A DNA stretch of 64,000 nucleotides from CADEEN01 sp963783785 (GTDB lineage Bacteria > Pseudomonadota > Gammaproteobacteria > Burkholderiales > Burkholderiaceae_C), in the NCBI GenBank assembly GCA_963783785.1, contig CAWAOQ010000010.1, forward strand, positions 1 to 64,000. The letters are read 5' to 3'. The notes under the pieces are model-generated. The model ran no database searches. It saw nothing but the letters and a program-made list of their open reading frames with translations, and was not told where the DNA came from. The translations under genes were made by a program, and so were the position numbers. Positions 17,558-27,469 of the stretch are shown one piece after another. Position 1 is the stretch's first letter. Every line of letters begins with the position of its first letter.

Positions 17558-20500
17558 ATGCAGCTGCCATCGATCGCGCCGGGAAAGCGCTTCACCCTGC
17601 CCCGCCCGGTCGGATCGGCTGATGCGTTGCTGCTCGCGCGCATCGCGCAGGACTGGGCCCGAGAGCGCCGGATCTGCGCCATCGTGACCGCCGAACCCGC
17701 GGACACGCAGCGCCTGGCCGATGAGTTGCCGTTCTTCGCGCCGGGCCTGCGCATCGCGGTGTTCCCGGATTGGGAGACGCTGCCCTACGACACCTTCAGC
17801 CCGCACCAGGACCTGATCTCCGAGCGGCTGGCGACCTTGTGGCGGCTGTTGTCGGTGAAGGATGTCGACGTGGTGCTGCTGCCGGCCACCACGGCCCTGA
17901 CCCGCCTGGCGCCGCCGGCCTTCCTGGCCGCGACCACCTTCCGGTTCAAGCAGAAGGACAAGCTCGACGAGGCGGCGTTGAAGTCTCAGCTGACGCTGGC
18001 GGGCTACCAGCACGTGAGCCAAGTGGTGTCGCCAGGCGAGTACGCCGTGCGCGGCGGCCTGATCGACCTGTTCCCGATGGGCTCGCCGGTGCCGTTCCGC
18101 ATCGACCTGTTCGACAACGAGATCGATTCGATCCGCACCTTCGATCCGGACTCGCAGCGCAGCCTGTATCCGGTGCCAGAGGTGCAGTTGCTGCCGGGCC
18201 GCGAGTTCCCGATGGACGACGCAGCGCGCACGACGTTTCGCGCGCGCTGGCGCGAGAAGCTCGAAGGCGACCCGACCAAGAGCCGCATCTACAAGGATCT
18301 CGGCGCCGGCATCGCCACCGCCGGCATCGAGTACTACCTGCCGCTGTTCTTCGAGCAGACGGCCACGCTGTTCGACTACCTCGGTGCGCAAGCCGCGCTG
18401 GTGCTGCACGGCGAGATCGACGAGGCACTGGCGCGCTTCTGGGCCGACACGCGCGAGCGCCACCGCTTCCTGCAGCACGACCCCGAGCGCCCGATCCTGG
18501 CGCCGGAAGAGATCTTCCTCAGGGTCGACGAGTTCTTCGCGCTGACACAGCCGCATGCGACGCTGGCACTGCGTGGGCAGGCGCCGGAGGCTTGGGCGCG
18601 GCCCGTGCCCGACGTGGCCGTCGACCGTGGCGCCACCGAGCCGCTGGCACGGCTGGAGCAGCACCTCGACACCACGACCGCCCGGGTGCTGCTGCTGGCC
18701 GAGAGCGAGGGACGCCGGGAGAGCCTGCTTGAACTGCTGCGCGATCACCACATCGATGTGCCGAGCGTCGACACGCTGGCTGCGTTCGAGTCCGGCGACG
18801 ACAAGGTGGCGATCGTCGCCGCGCCTCTGGCCGCAGGCTTCCAGTGGCTTCGCGACGGCGAACAGGCCGCCATCGAGTTCATCACCGAGACCGAGCTGTT
18901 CTCGACGGCACCGACCTCGCGCCGACGCAGGAAGCAGGAGCAGGTCAGCAACGTCGACGCACTGATCAAGGATTTGTCGGAGCTGAAGGTCGGCGACCCG
19001 GTGGTGCACATCAACCACGGCATCGGGCGCTATGTCGGGTTGATCCATATCGACCTGGGCGACGGTCCGTCGGAGTTCCTGCACCTCGAGTACGCCGACA
19101 AGGCCACGCTGTACGTGCCAGTGGCACAACTGCACCTGATCGGTCGCTACACCGGCGTGTCGGCCGACGAGGCGCCGCTGCACCGGCTCGGCTCCGCCCA
19201 ATGGGAGAAGGCCAAGCGCAAGGCCGCCGAGCAGGTGCGCGACACCGCCGCCGAACTGTTGAACCTGTACGCCCGCCGTGCGGCCCGCGAGGGCCACCCC
19301 CACCGCTACTCGGCGCACGACTACGAAGCCTTCGCCGCCAGCTTCGGCTTCGAGGAGACACCCGACCAGCGCGCCGCGATCCACGCGGTGATCCAGGACC
19401 TCGTGAGCCCGAAGCCGATGGACCGGCTGGTCTGCGGCGATGTCGGCTTCGGCAAGACCGAGGTCGCGCTGCGGGCGGCCTTCGTCAGCGTCATCGGCGG
19501 CAAGCAGGTGGCGCTGCTGGCGCCGACCACGCTGCTGGCCGAGCAGCACTACCAGAACATCGTCGATCGCTTCGGCAAGTGGCCGGTGAAGGTGGCCGAG
19601 CTGTCGCGCTTTCGATCGACCAAGGAAATCAATGCCGCGCTGCAGGGCATCGAGGCCGGCACGATCGACATCGTCGTCGGCACGCACAAGCTGCTGTCCA
19701 AGGACGTCAAGTTCAAGCGCCTGGGCCTGCTGATCATCGACGAGGAGCACCGCTTCGGCGTGCGCCACAAGGAGGCGATCAAGGCGCTGCGTGCCGAGGT
19801 CGATGTGCTGACGCTCACCGCGACGCCGATCCCGCGCACGCTGGGCATGGCGCTCGAAGGCTTGCGCGATCTGAGCGTGATCGCCACTGCGCCGCAGCGA
19901 CGCCTGTCGATCAAGACCTTCGTGCGCAACGAGTCGAGCGGCACGATCCGCGAGGCGGTGCTGCGCGAGTTGAAGCGCGGCGGCCAGGTCTACTTCCTGC
20001 ACAACGAAGTCGAGACCATCGGCCACCGCCGCGACAAGCTGGTCGAGTTGCTGCCCGAGGCGCGCATCGCGATCGCGCATGGCCAGATGCCCGAGCGCGA
20101 ACTCGAGCGTGTGATGCGCGATTTCGTGGCCCAACGCTACAACGTCTTGCTGTGCTCGACGATCATCGAGACCGGCATCGACGTGCCCACGGCCAACACC
20201 ATCGTCATCAGCCGCGCCGACAAGTTCGGCCTGGCGCAGCTGCACCAGTTGCGGGGCCGGGTCGGGCGCAGCCACCACCAGGCCTACGCCTACCTGCTGG
20301 TGCCCGACGTCGAGGGCCTGTCGAAGGCCGCCGCGCAACGCCTCGAGGCGATCCAGCAGATGGAGGAGCTGGGCAGCGGCTTCTATCTGGCGATGCACGA
20401 TCTGGAAATCCGCGGCGCCGGCGAGGTGCTGGGCGAGCACCAGAGCGGCAACATGATGGAGATCGGGTTCCAGCTCTACAACGACATGCTTGCCGAGGCG

Positions 20501-21007
20501 GTGCGCTCGCTGAAGGCGGGGCGCGAGCCCGATCTGTTGTCGCCGCTGGCGGCCATCACCGAGATCAACCTGCACGCGCCTGCGCTGCTGCCCGATGCGT
20601 ACTGCGGCGATGTGCACACTCGCCTGAACCTTTACAAGCGCCTGGCCAGCGCCGACAAGACCGAGCAGATCGATACGCTTCTGGAGGAGATCACCGACCG
20701 CTTCGGCAAGTTGCCGGCGCAGGGCCAGACGCTCTTCGACACGCACCGCCTGCGCGTGCTGGCCAAGCCCTATGGCGTGGTCAAGATCGATGCCGCGCCA
20801 CGCCTGGCGGTGATCGCCTTCCGCCCCAACCCACCGATCGACGCGCTGCGCATCATCGAGCTGGTGCAGAAGAACCGGCACATCAAGCTGGCCGGCAACG
20901 ACAAGCTGCGCATCGAACGCGAAATGCCGCAGGCGAAGGACCGCGCGCAGATGATCCGCGACGTGCTGCGGGCACTGGGCACGCCGAGGCAGAATCAAAC
21001 CGCATGA
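17558..21007 (+). CDS. mfd: Transcription-repair coupling factor Mfd
   Basis: 1149 residues. It removes stalled RNA polymerase at DNA damage and recruits UvrA. In order: the UvrB-like N-terminal module (FPDWETLPYDTFSPHQDLIS), the RNA-polymerase-interaction domain (LKVGDPVVHINHGIGRYVGL), the RecG-like motor with Walker A CGDVGFGKTEVALRAAF, DEEHRFGVRHKE, TLTATPIPRTL, QLRGRVGRSHHQAYAYLL, and a C-terminal TRCF domain. ATG 17558 is chosen as the first start matching the conserved N-terminus. The frame is intact over its full length, which contrasts with the broken neighbours ispD and hrpA. Confidence 0.96.
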   Translation: MQLPSIAPGKRFTLPRPVGSADALLLARIAQDWARERRICAIVTAEPADTQRLADELPFFAPGLRIAVFPDWETLPYDTFSPHQDLISERLATLWRLLSVKDVDVVLLPATTALTRLAPPAFLAATTFRFKQKDKLDEAALKSQLTLAGYQHVSQVVSPGEYAVRGGLIDLFPMGSPVPFRIDLFDNEIDSIRTFDPDSQRSLYPVPEVQLLPGREFPMDDAARTTFRARWREKLEGDPTKSRIYKDLGAGIATAGIEYYLPLFFEQTATLFDYLGAQAALVLHGEIDEALARFWADTRERHRFLQHDPERPILAPEEIFLRVDEFFALTQPHATLALRGQAPEAWARPVPDVAVDRGATEPLARLEQHLDTTTARVLLLAESEGRRESLLELLRDHHIDVPSVDTLAAFESGDDKVAIVAAPLAAGFQWLRDGEQAAIEFITETELFSTAPTSRRRRKQEQVSNVDALIKDLSELKVGDPVVHINHGIGRYVGLIHIDLGDGPSEFLHLEYADKATLYVPVAQLHLIGRYTGVSADEAPLHRLGSAQWEKAKRKAAEQVRDTAAELLNLYARRAAREGHPHRYSAHDYEAFAASFGFEETPDQRAAIHAVIQDLVSPKPMDRLVCGDVGFGKTEVALRAAFVSVIGGKQVALLAPTTLLAEQHYQNIVDRFGKWPVKVAELSRFRSTKEINAALQGIEAGTIDIVVGTHKLLSKDVKFKRLGLLIIDEEHRFGVRHKEAIKALRAEVDVLTLTATPIPRTLGMALEGLRDLSVIATAPQRRLSIKTFVRNESSGTIREAVLRELKRGGQVYFLHNEVETIGHRRDKLVELLPEARIAIAHGQMPERELERVMRDFVAQRYNVLLCSTIIETGIDVPTANTIVISRADKFGLAQLHQLRGRVGRSHHQAYAYLLVPDVEGLSKAAAQRLEAIQQMEELGSGFYLAMHDLEIRGAGEVLGEHQSGNMMEIGFQLYNDMLAEAVRSLKAGREPDLLSPLAAITEINLHAPALLPDAYCGDVHTRLNLYKRLASADKTEQIDTLLEEITDRFGKLPAQGQTLFDTHRLRVLAKPYGVVKIDAAPRLAVIAFRPNPPIDALRIIELVQKNRHIKLAGNDKLRIEREMPQAKDRAQMIRDVLRALGTPRQNQTA

Positions 21008-21016
21008 AACCCATGG

Positions 21017-21727
21017 ATGCCATTGAAATTGTCCCCTGGCCTGACGCTGCGTGGCGTCACCACGTCGCCGCTGCGCCTGGCCGACTTCCGGCTGATCGCG
21101 CTCGACATGGATTCGACGCTGATCAACATCGAGTGCGTCGATGAGATCGCCGCCGCGGCCGGCCGCAAGGCCGAGGTGGCCGCGATCACCGAGGCCGCGA
21201 TGCGCGGGGAGATCGCCGATTACAAGGCCAGCCTGCGCCAGCGAGTGGCGCTGCTCAAGGGCGTGCCGGTGGACGCGCTGGAGCAGGTGTACCGCGAGCG
21301 CCTGCAACTCAACCCCGGTGCCGAAACGCTGGTGCGGGCCTGCCAGGCGGCCGGCCTCAAGACCCTGCTGGTGTCTGGCGGGTTCACCTTCTTCACCGAC
21401 CGCGTGCGCGACCGGCTGGGCCTGGATTTCACGCGCAGCAACGTGCTCGAGGTCGCCGAGGGCCAGTTGACCGGCCGCATGATCGATCAGCCGTGGGGCG
21501 ACATCTGCGATGGCGAAGAGAAGAAACGCATGTTGCTGCAGACCTGCGAGCACCTGGGCATCGCACCGGCGCAGGCGATCGCGGTCGGCGACGGCGCCAA
21601 CGACCTGCCGATGATGGGCGCAGCAGGGCTGTCGGTGGCCTACCACGCCAAGCCGCGCGTGCGCGAGCGGGCGATGGTGGCGATCGACCACGGCGGGCTC
21701 GACCGCTTGCTGGAAGTCGTTCGCTAA
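21017..21727 (+). CDS. serB: Phosphoserine phosphatase SerB
   Basis: 236 residues. It performs the last step of serine biosynthesis. HAD motifs: nucleophile ALDMDSTLINIECVDE, motif II LLVSGGFTFFTD, a Lys-containing stretch CDGEEKKRML, and motif IV VGDGANDLPMMGAAG. The N-terminal ACT-like domain of the E. coli enzyme is missing, as is common in betaproteobacteria. It starts 9 bp after the mfd stop, so it is probably co-transcribed. It converges on hrpA with 15 bp between stops. Confidence 0.95.
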   Translation: MPLKLSPGLTLRGVTTSPLRLADFRLIALDMDSTLINIECVDEIAAAAGRKAEVAAITEAAMRGEIADYKASLRQRVALLKGVPVDALEQVYRERLQLNPGAETLVRACQAAGLKTLLVSGGFTFFTDRVRDRLGLDFTRSNVLEVAEGQLTGRMIDQPWGDICDGEEKKRMLLQTCEHLGIAPAQAIAVGDGANDLPMMGAAGLSVAYHAKPRVRERAMVAIDHGGLDRLLEVVR

Positions 21728-21742
21728 GCGGAGCGCGAAACC

Positions 21743-24700
21743 TCAGCCGGAAAGCTGCGCCCAGGCCTTCTCGAGCCGCTTGACGCTGACCGGCTGCGGC
21801 GTGCGCAACTCCTGCGCGAACAGGCTGACACGCAGTTCCTCGAGCAGCCAGCCGAAGTCGGCCAGGCGTGCGTCGGGCGTGCCACGCCGATCGGCGATGC
21901 GGCGCAGCCAGGCCTGCTCGAGCGGCCGCAGTTCGGCCAGGCGCTGCGCATCGCGCGCGGGGTCGGCACGCAGTTTGTCCAGTCGCATCACCACCGCACG
22001 CAGGTAGCGCGGCAGGTGGGCCAGTGCGGTCCACGGCGTGGCGACCAGAAAGCGTTTACCGACCAGGCGCTGCAGTTGCGCCGTGATGTCGTCGGCCACG
22101 TCCCTGGGCGGCTTGCTGTCCTTCAGCTTGCGCACCGCGTTGGCATGCTCCTGCAGCACCGCGGCGGCCATGCGCGCCACCTCCTGCGCGATCAGCGTCA
22201 GGCGGCTGCGGCCATCGTCGAGTCGCCGCTTGAAAGTCGCCGCGTCGTCGGGCAGCGGATCGGCGAGGAAGGCCCGATCGAGCGCGACGGCGATGATCTG
22301 CTCGCGCAGCTCCTCTGCGCTGCCGAGCGCGATGTACTGCGTGGCCATGCGGGGCAGATCGGGAATGTTCTTCTCGAGGAACTTCAGCGGCTCCTTGAGC
22401 TGCAGCGCGATCAGCCGCCGCAGCCCGGCGCGGTGCTTCGCCGCAGCGACCTCGGGCTCGTCGAAGACTTCGATCTCGACATGCGTGGCCCTGTCGATCA
22501 GTGCCGGAAAGCCGACCAGCGTCTGCCCGGCCTTGCGAACTTCCATCAGCTCCGGCAACTCGCCGAAGCTCCAATCCGTGTAGCGAGTTGCGGGCGCGGC
22601 CGGCGCGGCAGGCGCGGCGTCGACCGCGGCCGTCCGGTCGACGCGTGCAGGCAGCGGCGACGCCGTTGCGGGCTCGGCGATCGCCTTCAGCTTGAGCGCC
22701 GCCAGCGCCTGGAATGCCGTGCGCGCCTGGCTGCCGAGCTCGGCCTTGAGTGCCGCGAGATTGCGGCCGGTGCCGAGCAGCCGGCCATGCTCGTCGACGA
22801 CCCGGAAGTTCATCAACAGGTGCGGCGACAGCGTCTCGAGCTTGAAATCGTTGCGCTGGACGGCCAGCTGCGTGCGCTCGCGCACGGCCTTGACCAAGGC
22901 ATCGAGCAGGTTGCCCTGCGCGAACGGCGTGGTCGCGCAGAACTCATCGGCGTAGTCGGGCAAGGGCACCAGGCGCGAACGCGGGCGCTGGTGCAGGCTT
23001 TTCACCAGTGCGAGCACCTTGGCCGGCAGCATGCCCGGCACCAGCCAGTCGCAACGCTCTTCGCTGGCCTGGTTGAGGGCGTAGATCGGCAGCGTGACGG
23101 TGAGGCCGTCCCTGGCGTCGCCGGGTTGGTGCAGGTAGGTCGCGGCGCAATCGATGCCGCCGAGGCGGATGGTCTTCGGGAACGCGGCGGTGGTGATGCC
23201 CGCCGCCTCGTGGCGCATCAGCTCGTCGCGCGTGAGCTTCAGCAACTCGGGCTGGCGCTTCACTTCGTCGCGGTACCAGCGCTCGAATGTGGCGCCGCTG
23301 ACCACGTCCGCCGGTACCTGCTGGTCGTAGAAGGCGAAGATCAATTCGTCGTCGATCAACACGTCCTGCCGCCGCGCCTTGTGCTCGAGTTCCTCGACCT
23401 GACGGATCAGCCTGGCGTTGTGCGCAAGAAATGGCAGCTTCGTGTCCCATTCGCCGTGCACCAGCGCCTCGCGGACGAAGATCTCGCGCGCCGCCGCCGC
23501 ATCGACACGGCCGAAATTCACGCGCCGGTTGCTGTAGATGACCAGCCCATAGAGCGTGGCGCGCTCGAGCGCGACCACCTCGGCGGCCTTCTTTTCCCAA
23601 TGCGGCTCGAGCAGTTGCGTCTTCAGCAGATGGGCGCCGACACGCTCGATCCATGCCGGCTCGATCGCCGCCAGGCCGCGGCCGAACAGCCGCGTGGTCT
23701 CCACCAGCTCGGCCGCCATCAGCCAGCGGCCCGGCTTCTTCGACAGGTTGGCACCAGGGTGGCGCCAGAACTTGATGCCGCGCGCACCGAGGTACCAATC
23801 GTCGTCGTCGGCCTTGCAGCCGATGTTGCCGAGCAGGCCCGCGAGCAGCGCGACATGGATCTGCTCATAGCCGGCCGGCGCCGTGTTCAGGCGCCAACCG
23901 TGCTCGGCCACCACGGTGAGCAGTTGCGAGTGGATATCGCGCCACTCGCGCACGCGGCGCGGAGAAATGAAGTGGTCGCGCAGGCGCTGCTCCTGCTGGC
24001 GGTTCGACAGCTTGTGTGCATCGTGCGCGGCGCCGTGGCCGCGCCCGGCCTCGATCCATTGCCAGAGCTTCAGCGTGCCGCTGAATTCGCTGCGTTCGTC
24101 GTCGAAGGGCTTGTGCTTCTCGTCGGCGGCTTGCGCGCGCTCCTGCGGCCGGTCGCGCACGTCCTGGCCCGACAGCGCCGCAGCGATCACCAGCACCTCG
24201 GCCAACGCGCCCTGCTCTCGCGCGGCGACGATCATGCGGCCGATCCGCGGGTCGAGCGGCAGGCGCGCCAGTTCGCGGCCGATGGCGGTCAATTCATTCA
24301 GATCGTCGACCGCGCCGAGCTCACCGAGCAGCGCATAGCCGTCGGCAATCGCCTTCTTCGGCGGGGGATCGAGGAACGGGAATTCCTCGACCAGGCCAAG
24401 GCCGAGCGCCTTCATGCGCAGGATCACGCCGGCCAGCGAGGAGCGCAGGATCTCGGGATCGGTGAAGCGCGGCCGGCCGGCGAAATCGGCCTCGTCATAC
24501 AGGCGGATGCAGATGCCGCCTGCGACCCGCCCGCAGCGCCCGGCGCGCTGATTGGCCGCCGCCTGGCTGATCGGCTCGACCTGCAGTTGCTCGACCTTGT
24601 TGCGGTAGCTGTAGCGCTTGACGCGGGCCAGCCCGGCGTCGACCACATAGCGGATGCCCGGCACCGTCAACGAGGTTTCCGCGACATTGGTGGCCAACAC

Positions 24701-25589
24701 GATGCGCGGCGCACCGCCGGTCTCGAACACGCGGTCCTGCTCGGCCTGCGACAGCCGAGCGAACAGCGGCAGGATCTCGCTCGCGCGTCGTCGCGGATCG
24801 TGCGCAAGGTGCTTGCGCAAGTGATCGGTCGTCTCGCGGATCTCGCGCTCACCGGGCAGGAACACCAGGATGTCGCCGCCCGCGCCGCCGCGCCACAGCT
24901 CGTCGACCGCGTCGGCGATGGCCACGGCGAGATCGCGATCCTTGCTCTCGTCGAACGGCCGCCAGCGCTGTTCGACCGGGAACAGGCGGCCCGAGACCTG
25001 GATCACCGGCGCCGGGCCCTGCGACGTCGGCAAAGTGCTGCGCAAACCGGTCGGCGTCGATGGTGGCTGAAGTGACGACGACCTTCAGGTCGGGGCGCCG
25101 CGGCAGGATCTGCTTCAGATGGCCGAGCAGGAAGTCGATGTTCAGCGAGCGCTCGTGGGCCTCGTCGATGATCAGCGTGTCGTAGGCCTTCAGCAGCGGG
25201 TCGCTCTGCGTTTCGGCCAGCAGGATGCCGTCGGTCATCAGCTTGACCGACGCGCCGGGCTGCAGGCGGTCCTGGAAGCGAACCTTGTAGCCGACCACGG
25301 CGCCGAGCGGCGTTTTCAACTCCTCGGCGATGCGCTTGGCGACGCTCGAGGCGGCGATGCGCCGCGGCTGGGTGTGGCCGATCAGCTTGCCGGTATGGGT
25401 GCGACCACGCCCCAGCGTCAGCGCGATCTTCGGCAACTGGGTGGTCTTGCCCGACCCGGTTTCCCCGCAGACGATGACCACCTGGTGCGCGCGCAGCGCC
25501 TGCGCAATCTCGTCGCGCCGCGCCGAAACGGGCAGCGCTTCGGGAAAGGTGATCGGCGGCAGCGGGGTGGGAGCGATGGCGATAGGCAC
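21743..25589 (-). CDS. hrpA: ATP-dependent RNA helicase HrpA, frame-broken
   Basis: About 1282 residues, the HrpA size, read over one frame break near 25020 (GGGCCC). N-terminal frame: Walker A CGETGSGKTTQLPKIAL, DEAH box IDEAHERSLNIDFLLG, and VVTSATIDADRF. The other frame continues with VSGRLFPVEQRWRPFDE, LATNVAETSLTVPGIRYVVD and AANQRAGRCGR, then the HA2/OB parts and the long C-terminal DUF3418 region. HrpA acts in RNA metabolism, with a reported role in resolving stalled ribosomes. It is divergent from argA (172 bp between starts). Confidence 0.93.
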
Positions 25590-25761
25590 GGGCCGCGGAT
25601 TATCCGCGCCTCACCACAGCGATCACACGCTCCAGGCGATGAAGTTCCATGTTGCGCCCTGCGGAGCCTGGACCGCCCGCCATGCGGCCGATCCCCCTGA
25701 TGCCGATACGCTCGATGTGCAGCGTGCTGCGGCACAATCGCCGCAGCCCAAGCCGCCGACC

Positions 25762-27102
25762 ATGAGCCTCGTCTTCCCCCACACCTTCGTGCCCTGGTTC
25801 CGCTCGGTCGCGCCCTACATCCACGCCTACCGCGGCAAGACCTTCGTGGTCGCGATGGCCGGAGAAGGCATCGCGGCGGGCAAGCTGTCGGCCTTCGTGC
25901 AGGACCTGGCGATCCTGCACGCGATGGGCATCAAGCTGGTGCTGGTGCACGGCTTTCGGCCGCAGGTCAGCGAGCAACTGAAGGCCAAGGGCCACCCGGA
26001 GCGCTTCAGCCACGGGCTGCGGATCACCGACGCGGTTGCGCTCGATAGCGCGCAAGAAGCCGCCGGACAACTGCGCTTCGAGATCGAGGCGGCCTTCTCA
26101 CAAGGCCTGCCGAACACGCCGATGGCCAACGCAACGCTGCGCGTGATCTCCGGCAACTTTCTCACTGCGAGACCGGTCGGCATCGTCGACGGCGTCGACT
26201 TCATGCACAGCGGCGTGGTGCGCAAGGTCGATGCGGTGGCAATCCGTGGCGCCATCGACACCGGCGCCGTGGTGCTGCTGTCGCCGTTCGGTTTCTCACC
26301 GACCGGCGAGGCGTTCAACCTGACGATGGAGGACGTCGCTACGGCGGCGGCCATTGCGTTGCAGGCCGACAAGCTGATGTTCGTCACCGAAGTGCCGGGC
26401 GTCCGCGAGAACAAGGATGACGACAGCAGTGCGATCGACACCGAACTGGCGCTGGCTGACGCCGAACGGTTGCTGGCCGCGCTGCCCGATCCGACCCAGC
26501 CGAGCGACGTCGCGTTCTACCTGCGCCACTGCGTCAAGGCCTGTCGGGGCGGTGTCGAGCGTTCGCACATCTTGCCGTTCGGTATCGATGGTGCATTGCT
26601 GCAGGAGATCTACACGCACGACGGGATCGGCACGATGGTGGTCGACGAGAAGCTCGAGAGTCTGCGCGAGGCGACCAGTGACGATGTCGGCGGCATCCTG
26701 CAACTGATCGAGCCGTTCGAACGCGACGGTACGCTGGTGCGCCGCGGGCGCACCGAAATCGAACGCGACATCGCCAACTACACCGTGATCGAGCATGACG
26801 GTGTGATCTTCGGCTGCGCGGCGCTCTACCCCTACCCGGAAGCGTCGACAGCCGAGATGGCGGCGCTCACCGTCAGCCCGCAAGTGCAGGGTCAGGGCGA
26901 TGGCGACCGCATGCTCAAGCGCGTCGAGCAACGAGCGCGGGCAATGGGCCTGAACAGTATCTTCGTGCTCACGACTCGCACGATGCATTGGTTCATCAAG
27001 CGCGGTTTTCAGTCGGTGGAAGCCGACTGGCTGCCCGAGGCGCGAAAGCGCAAGTACAACTGGGACCGGCGCTCGCAGGTCCTGGTGAAGTATCTCAAGT
27101 GA
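25762..27102 (+). CDS. argA: Amino-acid N-acetyltransferase ArgA
   Basis: 446 residues. It makes N-acetylglutamate, the first step of arginine synthesis, and is usually inhibited by arginine. The N-terminal part is an amino-acid-kinase-like fold (KLVLVHGFRPQVSEQL, LRVISGNFLTARPVGIVDGV DF). The C-terminal GNAT domain is at about residues 300-440 (MAALTVSPQVQGQGDGDRML, WFIKRGFQSVEADWLP). The start MSLVFPHTFVPWFRSVAPYI at 25762 matches the family N-terminus; the open frame extends further up without support. yggX follows after 19 bp with its own ribosome site. Confidence 0.94.
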   Translation: MSLVFPHTFVPWFRSVAPYIHAYRGKTFVVAMAGEGIAAGKLSAFVQDLAILHAMGIKLVLVHGFRPQVSEQLKAKGHPERFSHGLRITDAVALDSAQEAAGQLRFEIEAAFSQGLPNTPMANATLRVISGNFLTARPVGIVDGVDFMHSGVVRKVDAVAIRGAIDTGAVVLLSPFGFSPTGEAFNLTMEDVATAAAIALQADKLMFVTEVPGVRENKDDDSSAIDTELALADAERLLAALPDPTQPSDVAFYLRHCVKACRGGVERSHILPFGIDGALLQEIYTHDGIGTMVVDEKLESLREATSDDVGGILQLIEPFERDGTLVRRGRTEIERDIANYTVIEHDGVIFGCAALYPYPEASTAEMAALTVSPQVQGQGDGDRMLKRVEQRARAMGLNSIFVLTTRTMHWFIKRGFQSVEADWLPEARKRKYNWDRRSQVLVKYLK

Positions 27103-27121
27103 TCTTTAACGGAGCCCCGAC

Positions 27122-27403
27122 ATGACTCGCATGGTGCAGTGCATTCACCTGAAGAAGGAAGCCGAAGGATTGGCCTATCCGCCCTATCCCGGCGAACTCG
27201 GCAAACGCATCTACGACAACGTCAGCAAGGAAGCGTTCGAGCTGTGGAAGAAGCACCAGACGATGCTGGTCAACGAGAACCGACTCAACCTCGCCGACGC
27301 CCGGGCCAGGCAGTACTTGGCGCGGCAGATGGAGCTGTTCTTCTTCGGCGATGGAGGCGACAAGCCGACGGGTTATGTCCCGCCAGCGCATGATCCTCAA
27401 TAG
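27122..27403 (+). CDS. yggX: YggX-family Fe(2+)-trafficking/oxidative damage protection protein
   Basis: 93 residues, the normal size. It begins MTRMVQCIHLKKEAEGL, with the conserved Cys, and continues YPGELGKRIYDNVSKEAF, WKKHQTMLVNENRLNLADAR and a C-terminal FFGDGGDKPTGYVPP. Family members protect Fe-S clusters and labile iron under oxidative stress in the cytoplasm. It lies directly downstream of argA. Its stop is immediately followed by the Fur box of the iron-binding protein gene, so two iron-linked genes adjoin. Confidence 0.95.
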   Translation: MTRMVQCIHLKKEAEGLAYPPYPGELGKRIYDNVSKEAFELWKKHQTMLVNENRLNLADARARQYLARQMELFFFGDGGDKPTGYVPPAHDPQ

Positions 27404-27404
27404 C

Positions 27405-27425
27405 AAACGCGAATCATTCGTATTT
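27405..27425. promoter_or_regulatory. Fur box upstream of the iron-binding protein gene
   Basis: The 21-bp sequence AAACGCGAATCATTCGTATTT is an inverted repeat around C27415 (arms AAA..CGAAT and ATTCG..TTT). It closely matches the betaproteobacterial Fur operator core GCGAATCATTCGC. It sits just upstream of an extended -10-like TGCTAGACT (27428-27436), so bound Fur would block the promoter when iron is plentiful. Confidence 0.8.
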
Positions 27426-27440
27426 GATGCTAGACTTCCT

Positions 27441-27457
27441 GGGAGCCCATCGCTCCC
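27441..27457 (+). other. Small stem-loop next to the ribosome site
   Basis: GGGAGC and GCTCCC form a 6-bp stem with a 5-base loop (CCATC), ending one base before the strong AAGGAGG ribosome site of the iron-binding protein gene. It may tune translation or mRNA stability. Only the base pairing is seen. Confidence 0.4.
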
Positions 27458-27469
27458 AAGGAGGTATCC

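Noticed and set aside
17132..21691. A 1519-codon open frame on the minus strand
   Set aside because: It lies entirely antisense to the intact, well-conserved mfd and serB genes; the low-complexity His/Arg/Leu/Gln-rich translation is a shadow of high-GC codon use.
22016..25075. A 1019-codon open frame on the plus strand
   Set aside because: Antisense to hrpA, with no recognisable domain and shadow-like composition.
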